Below are positions 1-11,571 of a stretch of DNA of 64,000 nucleotides, piece by piece. This DNA comes from Chondrus crispus (lineage: Eukaryota; Rhodophyta; Florideophyceae; Gigartinales; Gigartinaceae), in the NCBI RefSeq assembly GCF_000350225.1, contig NW_005179382.1, positions 1-64,000 on the forward strand, given 5' to 3'. Below the pieces are notes generated by a model, which had not been told where the DNA came from, did not search any database, and saw only the letters and a program-made list of their open reading frames with translations. The position numbers and the translations under genes are program-made. Numbering within the stretch: the stretch's first letter is position 1; the number at the start of each line of letters is the position of its first letter.

Positions 1-517
1 CTCAAAGGACCATTTCTAAAGTTTGTCTGTAAAATATCGGGTTGTTGTTTCCCTTTGCTCACAAACTCGCTGGACGTAAAGCAACCCCCGAGATTGAAAT
101 ATTCCACTACGAGTTTTGCGGACTGACCTCCAGCAACGTACCTTCCCGCAACAATCACAAGTCTGGTACACCGTCGTGCTCGCGAATGCTCGCCGACGCA
201 AATATTGTAGCGCGCCGCGAAGGATAGAAAGGGTCTCTCAGTCGACACGTGTTTTGTCTTCTTGACAGGCTGAGGGGGGGTTAGGAAGTAGGGGAAGCGG
301 AAAGGGAGGAAGGCCGCACGGACGGCTGTTGCAGTGCAGGCAGACCTGGTCCTCGCATTCTTTCTTTGTGTGGGCAGGGAGGGGGAGGGCGCTTTGGGAA
401 CGTTGTGAGAGAAGGCATGACCGCTGGCGAACATTTTCGTCTTGATACACAATGTACTCGTGCGTGCACTCGTACGTACGCTACGGTACGGTGCCACGCC
501 ATGCGGAGCGGGACCGT
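1..517. other. Left flank of the tandem array, no gene seen
   Basis: I see no convincing coding frame. Similarity to the 4.89 kb repeat begins near position 518, where the sequence joins the same bases found at 5407 and 10294, so this stretch is unique flank rather than part of the array. Confidence 0.5.
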
Positions 518-789
518 ACCTTCGAGAGTCACTTTCCCCACCTCCATTCCGACCGATCTCCTCCGCCGTTCCTGGTTTGCGTTCTGTGTTTCCCGTTTGC
601 GTTTCCGTCTCCCTTGTTCATTTCGAAACTTTTCTGATTCTGTCCATGGCTTTCAGGGGCACGCATCTTCCCTTGCAAATCGACACGACGGTACCTGACA
701 AGCACACTGGAAAGGGAGAATGGTTCTGACGCAAATTCGACATTCCAGCATTTTCACTCTTCGTGTCGGGCTACTCTTCGCGTTAGTTT

Positions 790-812
790 GACTGTCGGCA
801 CTTCCGACAGTC
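790..812. promoter_or_regulatory. Conserved hairpin, unit 1
   Basis: Perfect 9-bp inverted repeat GACTGTCGG / CCGACAGTC around a 5-base loop (cactt). The same stem is present in the diverged unit 4 with a different loop. Its function is unknown; a protein-binding dyad or an RNA stem-loop are both possible. Confidence 0.6.
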
Positions 813-1654
813 ACTTCCAACCGTCACTGGACCACGGAGATCGAAACAAGTCGGAGAGAGCGGAGAGGGGGAGATGTGGGGAGATAGCGGGAGATAGCAG
901 GAGATGGTCGAAATTCCGAGTTCATTTGCCAAATTTCTACGCTTCCGAGGCACATCCGATCACATCCGATCAACGTGGACACGTTTCACATTGATCCGCG
1001 GAATTGTGGAGAGCGTACGCCGAAAGAAATAAAAGATGCTGGAGGCTGTCGCGAAGGTCGCCAGAAAAAAAGGGGAAAAACTCCCCGGTTACGACCCAAC
1101 AGCGCAGCCTCGTTCGCAGTCACATCACGCCCCTGCCTCTCTGGGGACATCTCATTACAGCTTTGCCCATCACCCCCTTCTCGTTCATTGGCCAGTGTCG
1201 GAAGCGTTACAGTGCGCTGTCAACCTCATGAACCACGCACCCCATTGGCCACCGCGACTGTAATCCTTACAGCCCCGACGCGCTTTCCCTCCGCAAAACA
1301 GGGCCTTGCCCCTGAGCCCACCTTCAGCAGCGTCTTCAGCGAGAACATCGCCCCGCGGATATGCCCCTGCACTTGTGGCGCTGCGCTCGCGTCTGGCGTT
1401 GGGATTGCTCTACGGCTTTACGGTGAAGGTACGAGTATCGCCAAATGTCGAATGCCAAATGCAAATCGTTCCTGCCCGCCGATTCGGAACATAAACGAAA
1501 TGAGTGTGTAGAAGACAAATAAAGCAGCCTTCCTTATAAAAAATATCATCAAGTGGTGGCGCGTTGGTATGCAGGATCAATGCGCGCGCGAGTCACAGTC
1601 TGCGTTTGGGGCGCAGTCTAGGGAGGAGCTGTGGACCGGCGCAAGAGCAAGCTT

Positions 1655-1795
1655 CCGAGATTTCGCTGCCGCAGGGGGCAACGTCTCACATGCAACGGCG
1701 TGAAGCCGTCATGCAGCGCGAGGAGCTTGAGCTGGACGGAGTTAGTGGCAGGCTGGGAGTAGTTTGCCACGATGTGAACAGTGGTCAGTGAGCAC
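1655..1795 (-). pseudogene. LPMO gene relic, unit 1
   Basis: The minus-strand translation of this spacer segment aligns with residues ~125-157 of the intact LPMO. Shared short blocks are SVQ, the LALHDGF segment that matches LAHHNGF around the second copper-ligand histidine, and LHV. Upstream and downstream parts of the gene are gone or unrecognisable. It is an old, decayed paralogue fragment lying about 1.1 kb beyond the 3' end of the intact gene and on the same strand. Confidence 0.7.
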
Positions 1796-2923
1796 AAGAT
1801 GACGTGCAATGGAAGGGAGAGGGCGCCCCCCCTCGCCGGCGGGGCTTATGAGCGACGGGGTGCGTGCGAGTCGTGAGAGAGGCATGCAAATGCGGAAGGG
1901 GAATTTAATCGCGAGTTGGGAATCGGGCGGTGTGAACCAACAGGAGGAGCAACGTGTGGACTCATTCCCTCCAGCCAATATTCAGAGTCTTTTCTTTCAA
2001 ATCCCTCTTACTCGTTCATCTGTTCCCTCTCGTTCCTTACAACTACCTTCCTTACCTTGTCCCTTTCCTTATCATCCTACTCAGCATTTTCATCGTTTAC
2101 GAACGAATTCTAATTTTGAAGAGCCTAGGTCTGTTTTACCCCACACAGCCATAATACACACTTCTTCACTCCATTTCGACTATCAACGACTTTTTCTTGA
2201 TAGCGTGCTCATGAAAAGCTACTTCTTCTCCACCCCCCGCCCTATCCATTGCAATCTCCATCACAAACAAAGTAGATAGTTACGAGCTCAATTCTCAAGT
2301 ACGTGTCTAAAGTAAATGTCCAACACACTACTCGTCAATACATACTACGATAATCAGAACATGGTAAATACCATAAAGTGTTTCAGACTCGAAACAGGCA
2401 CAAGTCACACCATTCACACCACTTTTCATCTGAGAGTGCTTTGCTTTCCGGAAAGTGCATGGCCGCCATTCTGGCACAGCTGTGGCGTAAGATACGGGGT
2501 AGTACAGGTCGGCGTGGCTACCAGGTGAAAAGAGGGATGCATGATGGGTAGGGTCGCGTGAGATGAGCGCATGATGCGGTCACACAGGAGTGAGCATCTA
2601 CGCTTCGCCTGCATGGAGGTGAAGTTGCAGGTATCGGTGAATGCAACGACTCATGCTCGCATCGTAACAACAAAAACATGAAAAACGTTTATATTCACAA
2701 TCATAGCCGCCTGCTTTGCGAAAAGCACAGCGTAGCAGTAGTGGCAGAGAAAGAAAGAAGAATGTTATCTTTAGTGTTTTAACAATAATAAATAAACAAT
2801 GCTAAGTAAACTCAGAAACTACCAAGTCTCTAATGTCCTGGGCGTCAAGTCGCTCCCCTGCCTCCCAAAAAACATATATGTACACTGAGGCAGCGCCCGG
2901 AATCACAATGTGGATGCCCCCAC

Positions 2924-4453
2924 TTATCGCTTGACGAGCGTGATCCGCGTCTTGTCGACCGCTCGATTCGTGCGAGTGGTGAGCACAATCTCCCGATTCA
3001 GGGGCGCGTCCCTCCAGTACTTGAGCCGCCTTCCCCTGTTGCCCGTCAAAATGTACGGCACGTGATACTCGCGCCGCATCCATTCGCCGTCAACTAGGAA
3101 TTCCACCCACGGCACAGCCCGTTTCACCTTGGCCTCCAACGTAAACCGATGGTACGATGACACATCGATCTGGTCGCCGTCGTTAACGGAACGCACCTCC
3201 TCGCCGTCTGCGATCAGCACGATGTCGCTGATCACTCCTTTGCGCCGCGAAGGCGCCGACTCTCCGAAGTGCTTGTCAACGTCGGGAGAAGCTGACGGCT
3301 CCACTGACGGCGCCATCGAAGCTTCGGGCGTTTCCAACGGAAACAGATCCGTAGCGGAAACCGGCGTGTGGTTGGGGCGCGGCCTGGGCGACTTGCTCTT
3401 GCTCGGCCGCGGCGAGGGGATCTTGATATTGCGCGGGGAAGGTGTGGGTGTGGGCGATGCGGGGGCCGGGGTGCGGCGCGGGCGTGAGCCGCTTCCACCA
3501 TTGCGCGGAAGGATTGTGATATCCGCACACGACACGTATTCTTCCGGAAAGCGCTGGAGCCCATCGCGACCCCGGCCGCACTGCTGTTGCACCCTTGTCA
3601 CGCCGCCAAGTGCGCCTGCTTGGCCTGGGCACATGCCCCATGTGCGCGGGGCGTCCGGGCCGTCGAAAAACTCGATGACGCCGCGCGGGTTGCACGCGTT
3701 GGCGGCACTCCAGAACCACTGTAGCACGCAGTGTTCGCATGCGAGGCCTTCCGGGAGACGATAGAGAATGGTCTCCTCGGATGGACCGCCGAACGACTGC
3801 AAGCCTTTGCCGTGGCGCCTTGTCGAGCATGGGAAGTACCAGCGCCCCGGGTAGGTGCGGTCGACCGGGGCGCAGCGCTTGCTTGTGCCCGCATCGCACT
3901 TGGGGTTGCGAGCGCGAGACAGCGGGTAGCAATGACCAGCCCTGAAGCAATCCTCCGAGATCTCGCCGCCGCACCGGGCTACGTCACACACGTGCAACTC
4001 CATGAAGCCGTTGTGGTGGGCGAGGACGTTGATCTGTACGGAGACCACGCCGGCCTGCGGGTACTCGGCGACGACCTGTGCGTGGTTGTAGAAAACGCCG
4101 CCGCGGAGGTGGTCCGGCTTCTTCTTGAGGTCGCCGCACACGCCGTAACGCCAGCGGAAGGAGGGCTCCAACGGGGTAAACGGCGTCCAACCGGCGGGGC
4201 CGGCCTCTCGCTCCTGCGAACGCACGCCACAGCCAGGCTTGATGCACTTGTCGCCCGACGGGAAGTGCGAGAGAAAGTCGGCGGGGGCGGACGAGTTGAC
4301 CTCAGGCACGTTTTGGTTGAACTTGAAGTGCCTCAGCGTGCCGCGGACCTGCGGCAGCACCATGAGAGCGTGGGCCGCGGCGAGGGGGGCGAGAGACAGC
4401 GCGAGGAGGAGCGCGAACGAGGCGTGCATGGCGGAGTGCATGGCGGAGTGCAT
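2924..4453 (-). CDS. Secreted AA15-like LPMO, copy 1
   Basis: Predicted copper-dependent lytic polysaccharide monooxygenase (chitin-binding type-4 / AA15-like), acting outside the cell by oxidative cleavage of polysaccharide. The 509-residue reading starts at the repeated ATGCACTCCGCC codons. An 85-codon upstream extension of the frame is open here but not in copy 3, so I chose the shorter start. A signal peptide (~1-27) would leave His28 at the mature N-terminus (HALMVLPQ), as the histidine brace requires. The second brace histidine is His147 in LAHHNGF, followed by the family-like CVLQWFW (~242-248) and SCADITI (~308-314) segments, with many cysteines. A Pro/Ser/Thr-rich linker (~320-400) leads to a ~105-residue C-terminal module of unknown function. 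Substrate is not predictable from sequence. Confidence 0.85.
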   Translation of the reverse strand: MHSAMHSAMHASFALLLALSLAPLAAAHALMVLPQVRGTLRHFKFNQNVPEVNSSAPADFLSHFPSGDKCIKPGCGVRSQEREAGPAGWTPFTPLEPSFRWRYGVCGDLKKKPDHLRGGVFYNHAQVVAEYPQAGVVSVQINVLAHHNGFMELHVCDVARCGGEISEDCFRAGHCYPLSRARNPKCDAGTSKRCAPVDRTYPGRWYFPCSTRRHGKGLQSFGGPSEETILYRLPEGLACEHCVLQWFWSAANACNPRGVIEFFDGPDAPRTWGMCPGQAGALGGVTRVQQQCGRGRDGLQRFPEEYVSCADITILPRNGGSGSRPRRTPAPASPTPTPSPRNIKIPSPRPSKSKSPRPRPNHTPVSATDLFPLETPEASMAPSVEPSASPDVDKHFGESAPSRRKGVISDIVLIADGEEVRSVNDGDQIDVSSYHRFTLEAKVKRAVPWVEFLVDGEWMRREYHVPYILTGNRGRRLKYWRDAPLNREIVLTTRTNRAVDKTRITLVKR

Positions 4454-5678
4454 GACAGTGAGGGATGGGGTTGGAGGGGAGGAGGGGGGAGAGTCAGGGG
4501 GGAGTTGAGAGGGAGTTGGGCGGTGCAGACCAACACGATGAACAATGTACGGGTTATATCCTTCCCTGTGAAGTTCGAAGTCTAAACTCTTCGCTGACAA
4601 ATATGGGAGATCGCCTCCGTTATGCATATTGGTTTTTGTCAGCTGCCTGCATTTCCTCGTTGTGGAGCAGAGCCCTTCTGCATTTACAGATGCATTCACA
4701 GAATGCATTTACTGTGCCGTCCCGCTCCGTAGCCCCGCAGTGGGCTCGTCGGTGCGATTGTCAAATGCGGGGTGCGGCCTCACAACTTCTGCGTCCGCTT
4801 GCTGTGCATTCAAATCAAGGGACACACTCCATGTCTGTATCAATTCAATTCCACTTGTTCTCTAGTGTGTGCAGTAGGCTCTCCACTTCATTGCTGATGT
4901 GTGCTGACGCAGCGAATGCACAAGTTGCCAAGCGCCTTGACCAGAAACATGGGAAGTGCCATTCAGCTGCTCGTGAAGCCCGCAAGCCCTTACCCAACGG
5001 ATGGAACACGCTGCAGATGTGCTGGTTGGATACGATGCGTAGCGCGTGAAGGTCTTGAATCGAGATTGAACGAGAAGCTCCTCAATTTCCACGTCAGCAC
5101 TGTGGAGGCATTTGTCGCCGCATGGACACACAAATGTGCCTCACAGACTTCAGCCTTTCTATGCCGCTTCTGGCGATACTCACCGCTCACGCATTCTCGA
5201 CAGGACTACCAAAGGTAGAAGGAAACGGACAACAACGACAAGAGGGGCGGACAACGTTCGTCACTGCAATCATCTCGAAACTCCCGCCAACTTGTTAATC
5301 AACCACGCAATCTCAATTCCTCGATGTCCCTCCCGTCAATCCCGTTCCATTCTTCCCATTTATCCCCGTTGTTCTCTTCTTTTTCTTCGGAAAGCAGCCA
5401 GTCGTGACCTTCGAGAGTCACTTTCCCCACCTCCATTCCGACCGATCTCCTCCGCCGTTCCTGGTTTGCGTTCTGTGTTTCCCGTTTGCGTTTCCGTCTC
5501 CCTTGTTCATTTCGAAACTTTTCTGATTCTGTCCATGGCTTTCAGGGGCACGCATCTTCCCTTGCAAATCGACACGACGGTACCTGACAAGCACACTGGA
5601 AAGGGAGAATGGTTCTGACGCAAATTCGACATTCCAGCATTTTCACTCTTCGTGTCGGGCTACTCTTCGCGTTAGTTT

Positions 5679-5701
5679 GACTGTCGGCACTTCCGACAGT
5701 C
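5679..5701. promoter_or_regulatory. Conserved hairpin, unit 2
   Basis: Identical to the unit 1 hairpin: 9-bp stem GACTGTCGG / CCGACAGTC with loop cactt. Confidence 0.6.
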
Positions 5702-6543
5702 ACTTCCAACCGTCACTGGACCACGGAGATCGAAACAAGTCGGAGAGAGCGGAGAGGGGGAGATGTGGGGAGATAGCGGGAGATAGCAGGAGATGGTCGA
5801 AATTCCGAGTTCATTTGCCAAATTTCTACGCTTCCGAGGCACATCCGATCACATCCGATCAACGTGGACACGTTTCACATTGATCCGCGGAATTGTGGAG
5901 AGCGTACGCCGAAAGAAATAAAAGATGCTGGAGGCTGTCGCGAAGGTCGCCAGAAAAAAAGGGGAAAAACTCCCCGGTTACGACCCAACAGCGCAGCCTC
6001 GTTCGCAGTCACATCACGCCCCTGCCTCTCTGGGGACATCTCATTACAGCTTTGCCCATCACCCCCTTCTCGTTCATTGGCCAGTGTCGGAAGCGTTACA
6101 GTGCGCTGTCAACCTCATGAACCACGCACCCCATTGGCCACCGCGACTGTAATCCTTACAGCCCCGACGCGCTTTCCCTCCGCAAAACAGGGCCTTGCCC
6201 CTGAGCCCACCTTCAGCAGCGTCTTCAGCGAGAACATCGCCCCGCGGATATGCCCCTGCACTTGTGGCGCTGCGCTCGCGTCTGGCGTTGGGATTGCTCT
6301 ACGGCTTTACGGTGAAGGTACGAGTATCGCCAAATGTCGAATGCCAAATGCAAATCGTTCCTGCCCGCCGATTCGGAACATAAACGAAATGAGTGTGTAG
6401 AAGACAAATAAAGCAGCCTTCCTTATAAAAAATATCATCAAGTGGTGGCGCGTTGGTATGCAGGATCAATGCGCGCGCGAGTCACAGTCTGCGTTTGGGG
6501 CGCAGTCTAGGGAGGAGCTGTGGACCGGCGCAAGAGCAAGCTT

Positions 6544-6684
6544 CCGAGATTTCGCTGCCGCAGGGGGCAACGTCTCACATGCAACGGCGTGAAGCCGTCA
6601 TGCAGCGCGAGGAGCTTGAGCTGGACGGAGTTAGTGGCAGGCTGGGAGTAGTTTGCCACGATGTGAACAGTGGTCAGTGAGCAC
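6544..6684 (-). pseudogene. LPMO gene relic, unit 2
   Basis: Same relic as in unit 1, carried along when the unit was duplicated. It keeps the histidine-containing LALHDGF block. Confidence 0.7.
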
Positions 6685-7810
6685 AAGATGACGTGCAATG
6701 GAAGGGAGAGGGCGCCCCCCCTCGCCGGCGGGGCTTATGAGCGACGGGGTGCGTGCGAGTCGTGAGAGAGGCATGCAAATGCGGAAGGGGAATTTAATCG
6801 CGAGTTGGGAATCGGGCGGTGTGAACCAACAGGAGGAGCAACGTGTGGACTCATTCCCTCCAGCCAATATTCAGAGTCTTTTCTTTCAAATCCCTCTTAC
6901 TCGTTCATCTGTTCTGTTCCCTCTCGTTCCCTGCAATTAACTTGCCGTCCCTTCCCCATCATCCTACTCTGCATTTCCATCGTTTACGAACGAATTCTAA
7001 TTTTGAAGAGCCTAGGTCTGTTTTACCCCACACAGCCATAATACACACTTCTTCACTCCATTTCGACTATCAACGACTTTTTCTTGATAGCGTGCTCATG
7101 AAAAGCTACTTCTTCTCCACTCCCCGCCCTATCCATTGCAATCTCCATCACAAACAAAGTAGATAGTTACGAGCTCAATTCTCAAGTACGTGTCTAAAGT
7201 AAATGTCCAACACACTACTCGTCAATACATACTACGATAATCAGAACATGGTAAATACCATAAAGTGTTTCAGACTCGAAACAGGCACAAGTCACACCAT
7301 TCACACCACTTTTCATCTGAGAGTGCTTTGCTTTCCGGAAAGTGCATGGCTGCCATTCTGGCACAGCTGTGGCGTAAGATACGGGGTAGTACAGGTCGGC
7401 GTGGCTACCAGGTGAAAAGAGGGATGCATGATGGGTAGGGTCGCGTGAGATGAGCGCATGATGCGGTCACACAGGAGTGAGCATCTACGCTTCGCCTGCA
7501 TGGAGGTGAAGTTGCAGGTATCGGTGAATGCAACGACTCATGCTCGCATCGTAACAACAAAAACATAAAAAACGTTTATATTCACAATCATAGCCGCCTG
7601 CTTTGCGAAAAGCACAGCGTAGCAGTAGTGGCAGAGAAAGAAAGAAGAATGTTATCTTTAGTGTTTTAACAATAATAAATAAACAATGCTAAGTAAACTC
7701 AGAAACTACCAAGTCTCTAATGTCCTGGGCGTCAAGTCGCTCCCCTGCCTCCCAAAAAACATATATGTACACTGAGGCAGCGCCCGGAATCACAATGTGG
7801 ATGCCCCCAC

Positions 7811-9340
7811 TTATCGCTTGACGAGCGTGATCCGCGTCTTGTCGACCGCTCGATTCGTGCGAGTGGTGAGCACAATCTCCCGATTCAGGGGCGCGTCCCT
7901 CCAGTACTTGAGCCGCCTTCCCCTGTTGCCCGTCAAAATGTACGGCACGTGATACTCGCGCCGCATCCATTCGCCGTCAACTAGGAATTCCACCCACGGC
8001 ACAGCCCGTTTCACCTTGGCCTCCAACGTAAACCGATGGTACGATGACACATCGATCTGGTCGCCGTCGTTAACGGAACGCACCTCCTCGCCGTCTGCGA
8101 TCAGCACGATGTCGCTGATCACTCCTTTGCGCCGCGAAGGCGCCGACTCTCCGAAGTGCTTGTCAACGTCGGGAGAAGCTGACGGCTCCACTGACGGCGC
8201 CATCGAAGCTTCGGGCGTTTCCAACGGAAACAGATCCGTAGCGGAAACCGGCGTGTGGTTGGGGCGCGGCCTGGGCGACTTGCTCTTGCTCGGCCGCGGC
8301 GAGGGGATCTTGATATTGCGCGGGGAAGGTGTGGGTGTGGGCGATGCGGGGGCCGGGGTGCGGCGCGGGCGTGAGCCGCTTCCACCATTGCGCGGAAGGA
8401 TTGTGATATCCGCACACGACACGTATTCTTCCGGAAAGCGCTGGAGCCCATCGCGACCCCGGCCGCACTGCTGTTGCACCCTTGTCACGCCGCCAAGTGC
8501 GCCTGCTTGGCCTGGGCACATGCCCCATGTGCGCGGGGCGTCCGGGCCGTCGAAAAACTCGATGACGCCGCGCGGGTTGCACGCGTTGGCGGCACTCCAG
8601 AACCACTGTAGCACGCAGTGTTCGCATGCGAGGCCTTCCGGGAGACGATAGAGAATGGTCTCCTCGGATGGACCGCCGAACGACTGCAAGCCTTTGCCGT
8701 GGCGCCTTGTCGAGCATGGGAAGTACCAGCGCCCCGGGTAGGTGCGGTCGACCGGGGCGCAGCGCTTGCTTGTGCCCGCATCGCACTTGGGGTTGCGAGC
8801 GCGAGACAGCGGGTAGCAATGACCAGCCCTGAAGCAATCCTCCGAGATCTCGCCGCCGCACCGGGCTACGTCACACACGTGCAACTCCATGAAGCCGTTG
8901 TGGTGGGCGAGGACGTTGATCTGTACGGAGACCACGCCGGCCTGCGGGTACTCGGCGACGACCTGTGCGTGGTTGTAGAAAACGCCGCCGCGGAGGTGGT
9001 CCGGTTTCTTCTTGAGGTCGCCGCACACGCCGTAACGCCAGCGGAAGGAGGGCTCCAACGGGGTAAACGGCGTCCAACCGGCGGGGCCGGCCTCTCGCTC
9101 CTGCGAACGCACGCCACAGCCAGGCTTGATGCATTTGTCGCCCGACGGGAAGTGCGAGAGAAAGTCGGCGGGGGCGGACGAGTTGACCTCAGGCACGTTT
9201 CGGTTGAACTTGAAGTGCCTCAGCGTGCCGCGGACCTGCGGCAGCACCATGAGAGCGTGGGCCGCGGCGAGGGGGGCGAGAGACAGCGCAAGGAGGAGCG
9301 CGAACGAGGCGTGCATGGTGGAGTGCATGGCGGAGTGCAT
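7811..9340 (-). CDS. Secreted AA15-like LPMO, copy 2
   Basis: Almost identical to copy 1 over all 509 residues, with the same His28/His147 brace, linker and C-terminal module. Visible differences are near the N-terminus: Thr for Ala in the repeated signal-peptide start (MHSTMH) and Arg for Gln in FNRNVPE. As in copy 1 the frame is open for 85 codons upstream, so the start is inferred from copy 3 and from the signal peptide. The gene lies 3.3 kb from its neighbours in head-to-tail orientation, so each copy probably has its own promoter. The sequence upstream of the start is pyrimidine-rich on the coding strand. Confidence 0.85.
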   Translation of the reverse strand: MHSAMHSTMHASFALLLALSLAPLAAAHALMVLPQVRGTLRHFKFNRNVPEVNSSAPADFLSHFPSGDKCIKPGCGVRSQEREAGPAGWTPFTPLEPSFRWRYGVCGDLKKKPDHLRGGVFYNHAQVVAEYPQAGVVSVQINVLAHHNGFMELHVCDVARCGGEISEDCFRAGHCYPLSRARNPKCDAGTSKRCAPVDRTYPGRWYFPCSTRRHGKGLQSFGGPSEETILYRLPEGLACEHCVLQWFWSAANACNPRGVIEFFDGPDAPRTWGMCPGQAGALGGVTRVQQQCGRGRDGLQRFPEEYVSCADITILPRNGGSGSRPRRTPAPASPTPTPSPRNIKIPSPRPSKSKSPRPRPNHTPVSATDLFPLETPEASMAPSVEPSASPDVDKHFGESAPSRRKGVISDIVLIADGEEVRSVNDGDQIDVSSYHRFTLEAKVKRAVPWVEFLVDGEWMRREYHVPYILTGNRGRRLKYWRDAPLNREIVLTTRTNRAVDKTRITLVKR

Positions 9341-10565
9341 GGCAGTGAGGGATGGGGTTGGAGGGGAGGAGGGGGGAGAGTCAGGGGGGAGTTGAGAGGG
9401 AGTTGGGCGGTGCAGACCAACACGATGAACAATGTACGGGTTATATCCTTCCCTGTGAAGTTCGAAGTCTAAACTCTTCGCTGACAAATATGGGAGATCG
9501 CCTCCGTTATGCATATTGGTTTTTGTCAGCTGCCTGCATTTCCTCGTTGTGGAGCAGAGCCCTTCTGCATTTACAGATGCATTCACAGAATGCATTTACT
9601 GTGCCGTCCCGCTCCGTAGCCCCGCAGTGGGCTCGTCGGTGCGATTGTCAAATGCGGGGTGCGGCCTCACAACTTCTGCGTCCGCTTGCTGTGCATTCAA
9701 ATCAAGGGACACACTCCATGTCTGTATCAATTCAATTCCACTTGTTCTCTAGTGTGTGCAGTAGGCTCTCCACTTCATTGCTGATGTGTGCTGACGCAGC
9801 GAATGCACAAGTTGCCAAGCGCCTTGACCAGAAACATGGGAAGTGCCATTCAGCTGCTCGTGAAGCCCGCAAGCCCTTACCCAACGGATGGAACACGCTG
9901 CAGATGTGCTGGTTGGATACGATGCGTAGCGCGTGAAGGTCTTGAATCGAGATTGAACGAGAAGCTCCTCAATTTCCACGTCAGCACTGTGGAGGCATTT
10001 GTCGCCGCATGGACACACAAATGTGCCTCACAGACTTCAGCCTTTCTATGCCGCTTCTGGCGATACTCACCGCTCACGCATTCTCGACAGGACTACCAAA
10101 GGTAGAAGGAAACGGACAACAACGACAAGAGGGGCGGACAACGTTCGTCACTGCAATCATCTCGAAACTCCCGCCAACTTGTTAATCAACCACGCAATCT
10201 CAATTCCTCGATGTCCCTCCCGTCAATCCCGTTCCATTCTTCCCATTTATCCCCGTTGTTCTCTTCTTTTTCTTCGGAAAGCAGCCAGTCGTGACCTTCG
10301 AGAGTCACTTTCCCCACCTCCATTCCGACCGATCTCCTCCGCCGTTCCTGGTTTGCGTTCTGTGTTTCCCGTTTGCGTTTCCGTCTCCCTTGTTCATTTC
10401 GAAACTTTTCTGATTCTGTCCATGGCTTTCAGGGGCACGCATCTTCCCTTGCAAATCGACACGACGGTACCTGACAAGCACACTGGAAAGGGAGAATGGT
10501 TCTGACGCAAATTCGACATTCCAGCATTTTCACTCTTCGTGTCGGGCTACTCTTCGCGTTAGTTT

Positions 10566-10588
10566 GACTGTCGGCACTTCCGACAGTC
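10566..10588. promoter_or_regulatory. Conserved hairpin, unit 3
   Basis: Identical to the unit 1 and 2 hairpins: 9-bp stem with loop cactt. Confidence 0.6.
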
Positions 10589-11430
10589 ACTTCCAACCGT
10601 CACTGGACCACGGAGATCGAAACAAGTCGGAGAGAGCGGAGAGGGGGAGATGTGGGGAGATAGCGGGAGATAGCAGGAGATGGTCGAAATTCCGAGTTCA
10701 TTTGCCAAATTTCTACGCTTCCGAGGCACATCCGATCACATCCGATCAACGTGGACACGTTTCACATTGATCCGCGGAATTGTGGAGAGCGTACGCCGAA
10801 AGAAATAAAAGATGCTGGAGGCTGTCGCGAAGGTCGCCAGAAAAAAAGGGGAAAAACTCCCCGGTTACGACCCAACAGCGCAGCCTCGTTCGCAGTCACA
10901 TCACGCCCCTGCCTCTCTGGGGACATCTCATTACAGCTTTGCCCATCACCCCCTTCTCGTTCATTGGCCAGTGTCGGAAGCGTTACAGTGCGCTGTCAAC
11001 CTCATGAACCACGCACCCCATTGGCCACCGCGACTGTAATCCTTACAGCCCCGACGCGCTTTCCCTCCGCAAAACAGGGCCTTGCCCCTGAGCCCACCTT
11101 CAGCAGCGTCTTCAGCGAGAACATCGCCCCGCGGATATGCCCCTGCACTTGTGGCGCTGCGCTCGCGTCTGGCGTTGGGATTGCTCTACGGCTTTACGGT
11201 GAAGGTACGAGTATCGCCAAATGTCGAATGCCAAATGCAAATCGTTCCTGCCCGCCGATTCGGAACATAAACGAAATGAGTGTGTAGAAGACAAATAAAG
11301 CAGCCTTCCTTATAAAAAATATCATCAAGTGGTGGCGCGTTGGTATGCAGGATCAATGCGCGCGCGAGTCACAGTCTGCGTTTGGGGCGCAGTCTAGGGA
11401 GGAGCTGTGGACCGGCGCAAGAGCAAGCTT

Positions 11431-11571
11431 CCGAGATTTCGCTGCCGCAGGGGGCAACGTCTCACATGCAACGGCGTGAAGCCGTCATGCAGCGCGAGGA
11501 GCTTGAGCTGGACGGAGTTAGTGGCAGGCTGGGAGTAGTTTGCCACGATGTGAACAGTGGTCAGTGAGCAC
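11431..11571 (-). pseudogene. LPMO gene relic, unit 3
   Basis: Same relic as in units 1 and 2. I could not find it in unit 4 by eye. Confidence 0.7.

Larger units (their letters stand above)
518..5406. repeat. Tandem unit 1 (4889 bp) with one LPMO gene
   Basis: Direct comparison shows the sequence from 518 recurs nearly base for base from 5407 (offset 4889) and again from 10294 (offset 4887). The unit contains, in order, a conserved hairpin, a GGAGAT-rich tract, two ATTGG (inverted CCAAT) boxes near 1189 and 1243, an LPMO relic, a pyrimidine-rich tract and the minus-strand LPMO gene. Apart from the LPMO gene the short frames in the spacer have no recognisable family and are not called as genes. 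The noncoding spacer is about 3.3 kb per unit. Confidence 0.95.
5407..10293. repeat. Tandem unit 2 (4887 bp) with one LPMO gene
   Basis: Near-identical copy of unit 1 with the same element order. The most visible difference is a pyrimidine-rich tract around 6910-6970, which is rewritten relative to units 1 and 3 and accounts for the 2 bp length difference. A few scattered substitutions occur in the LPMO gene and spacer. Confidence 0.95.

Noticed and set aside
975..1511. 178-codon open frame repeated in units 1-3
   Set aside because: Its conservation only reflects the recent duplication. It is not kept in diverged unit 4, has no recognisable domain and its composition is like the surrounding spacer.
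3731..4585. 284-codon plus-strand frame opposite LPMO copy 1 (and its equivalents)
   Set aside because: It is a GC-driven shadow antisense to the LPMO gene, whose signal peptide, histidine brace and family motifs are all on the minus strand.
4454..4708. 85-codon N-terminal extension of LPMO copy 1 (and copy 2 at 9341-9595)
   Set aside because: The frame is closed in copy 3 and would bury the signal peptide, so the shorter start is used.
5112..5618. 168-codon frame, repeated at 9999-10505
   Set aside because: It spans the junction between two tandem units, so it exists only because of the repeat arrangement.
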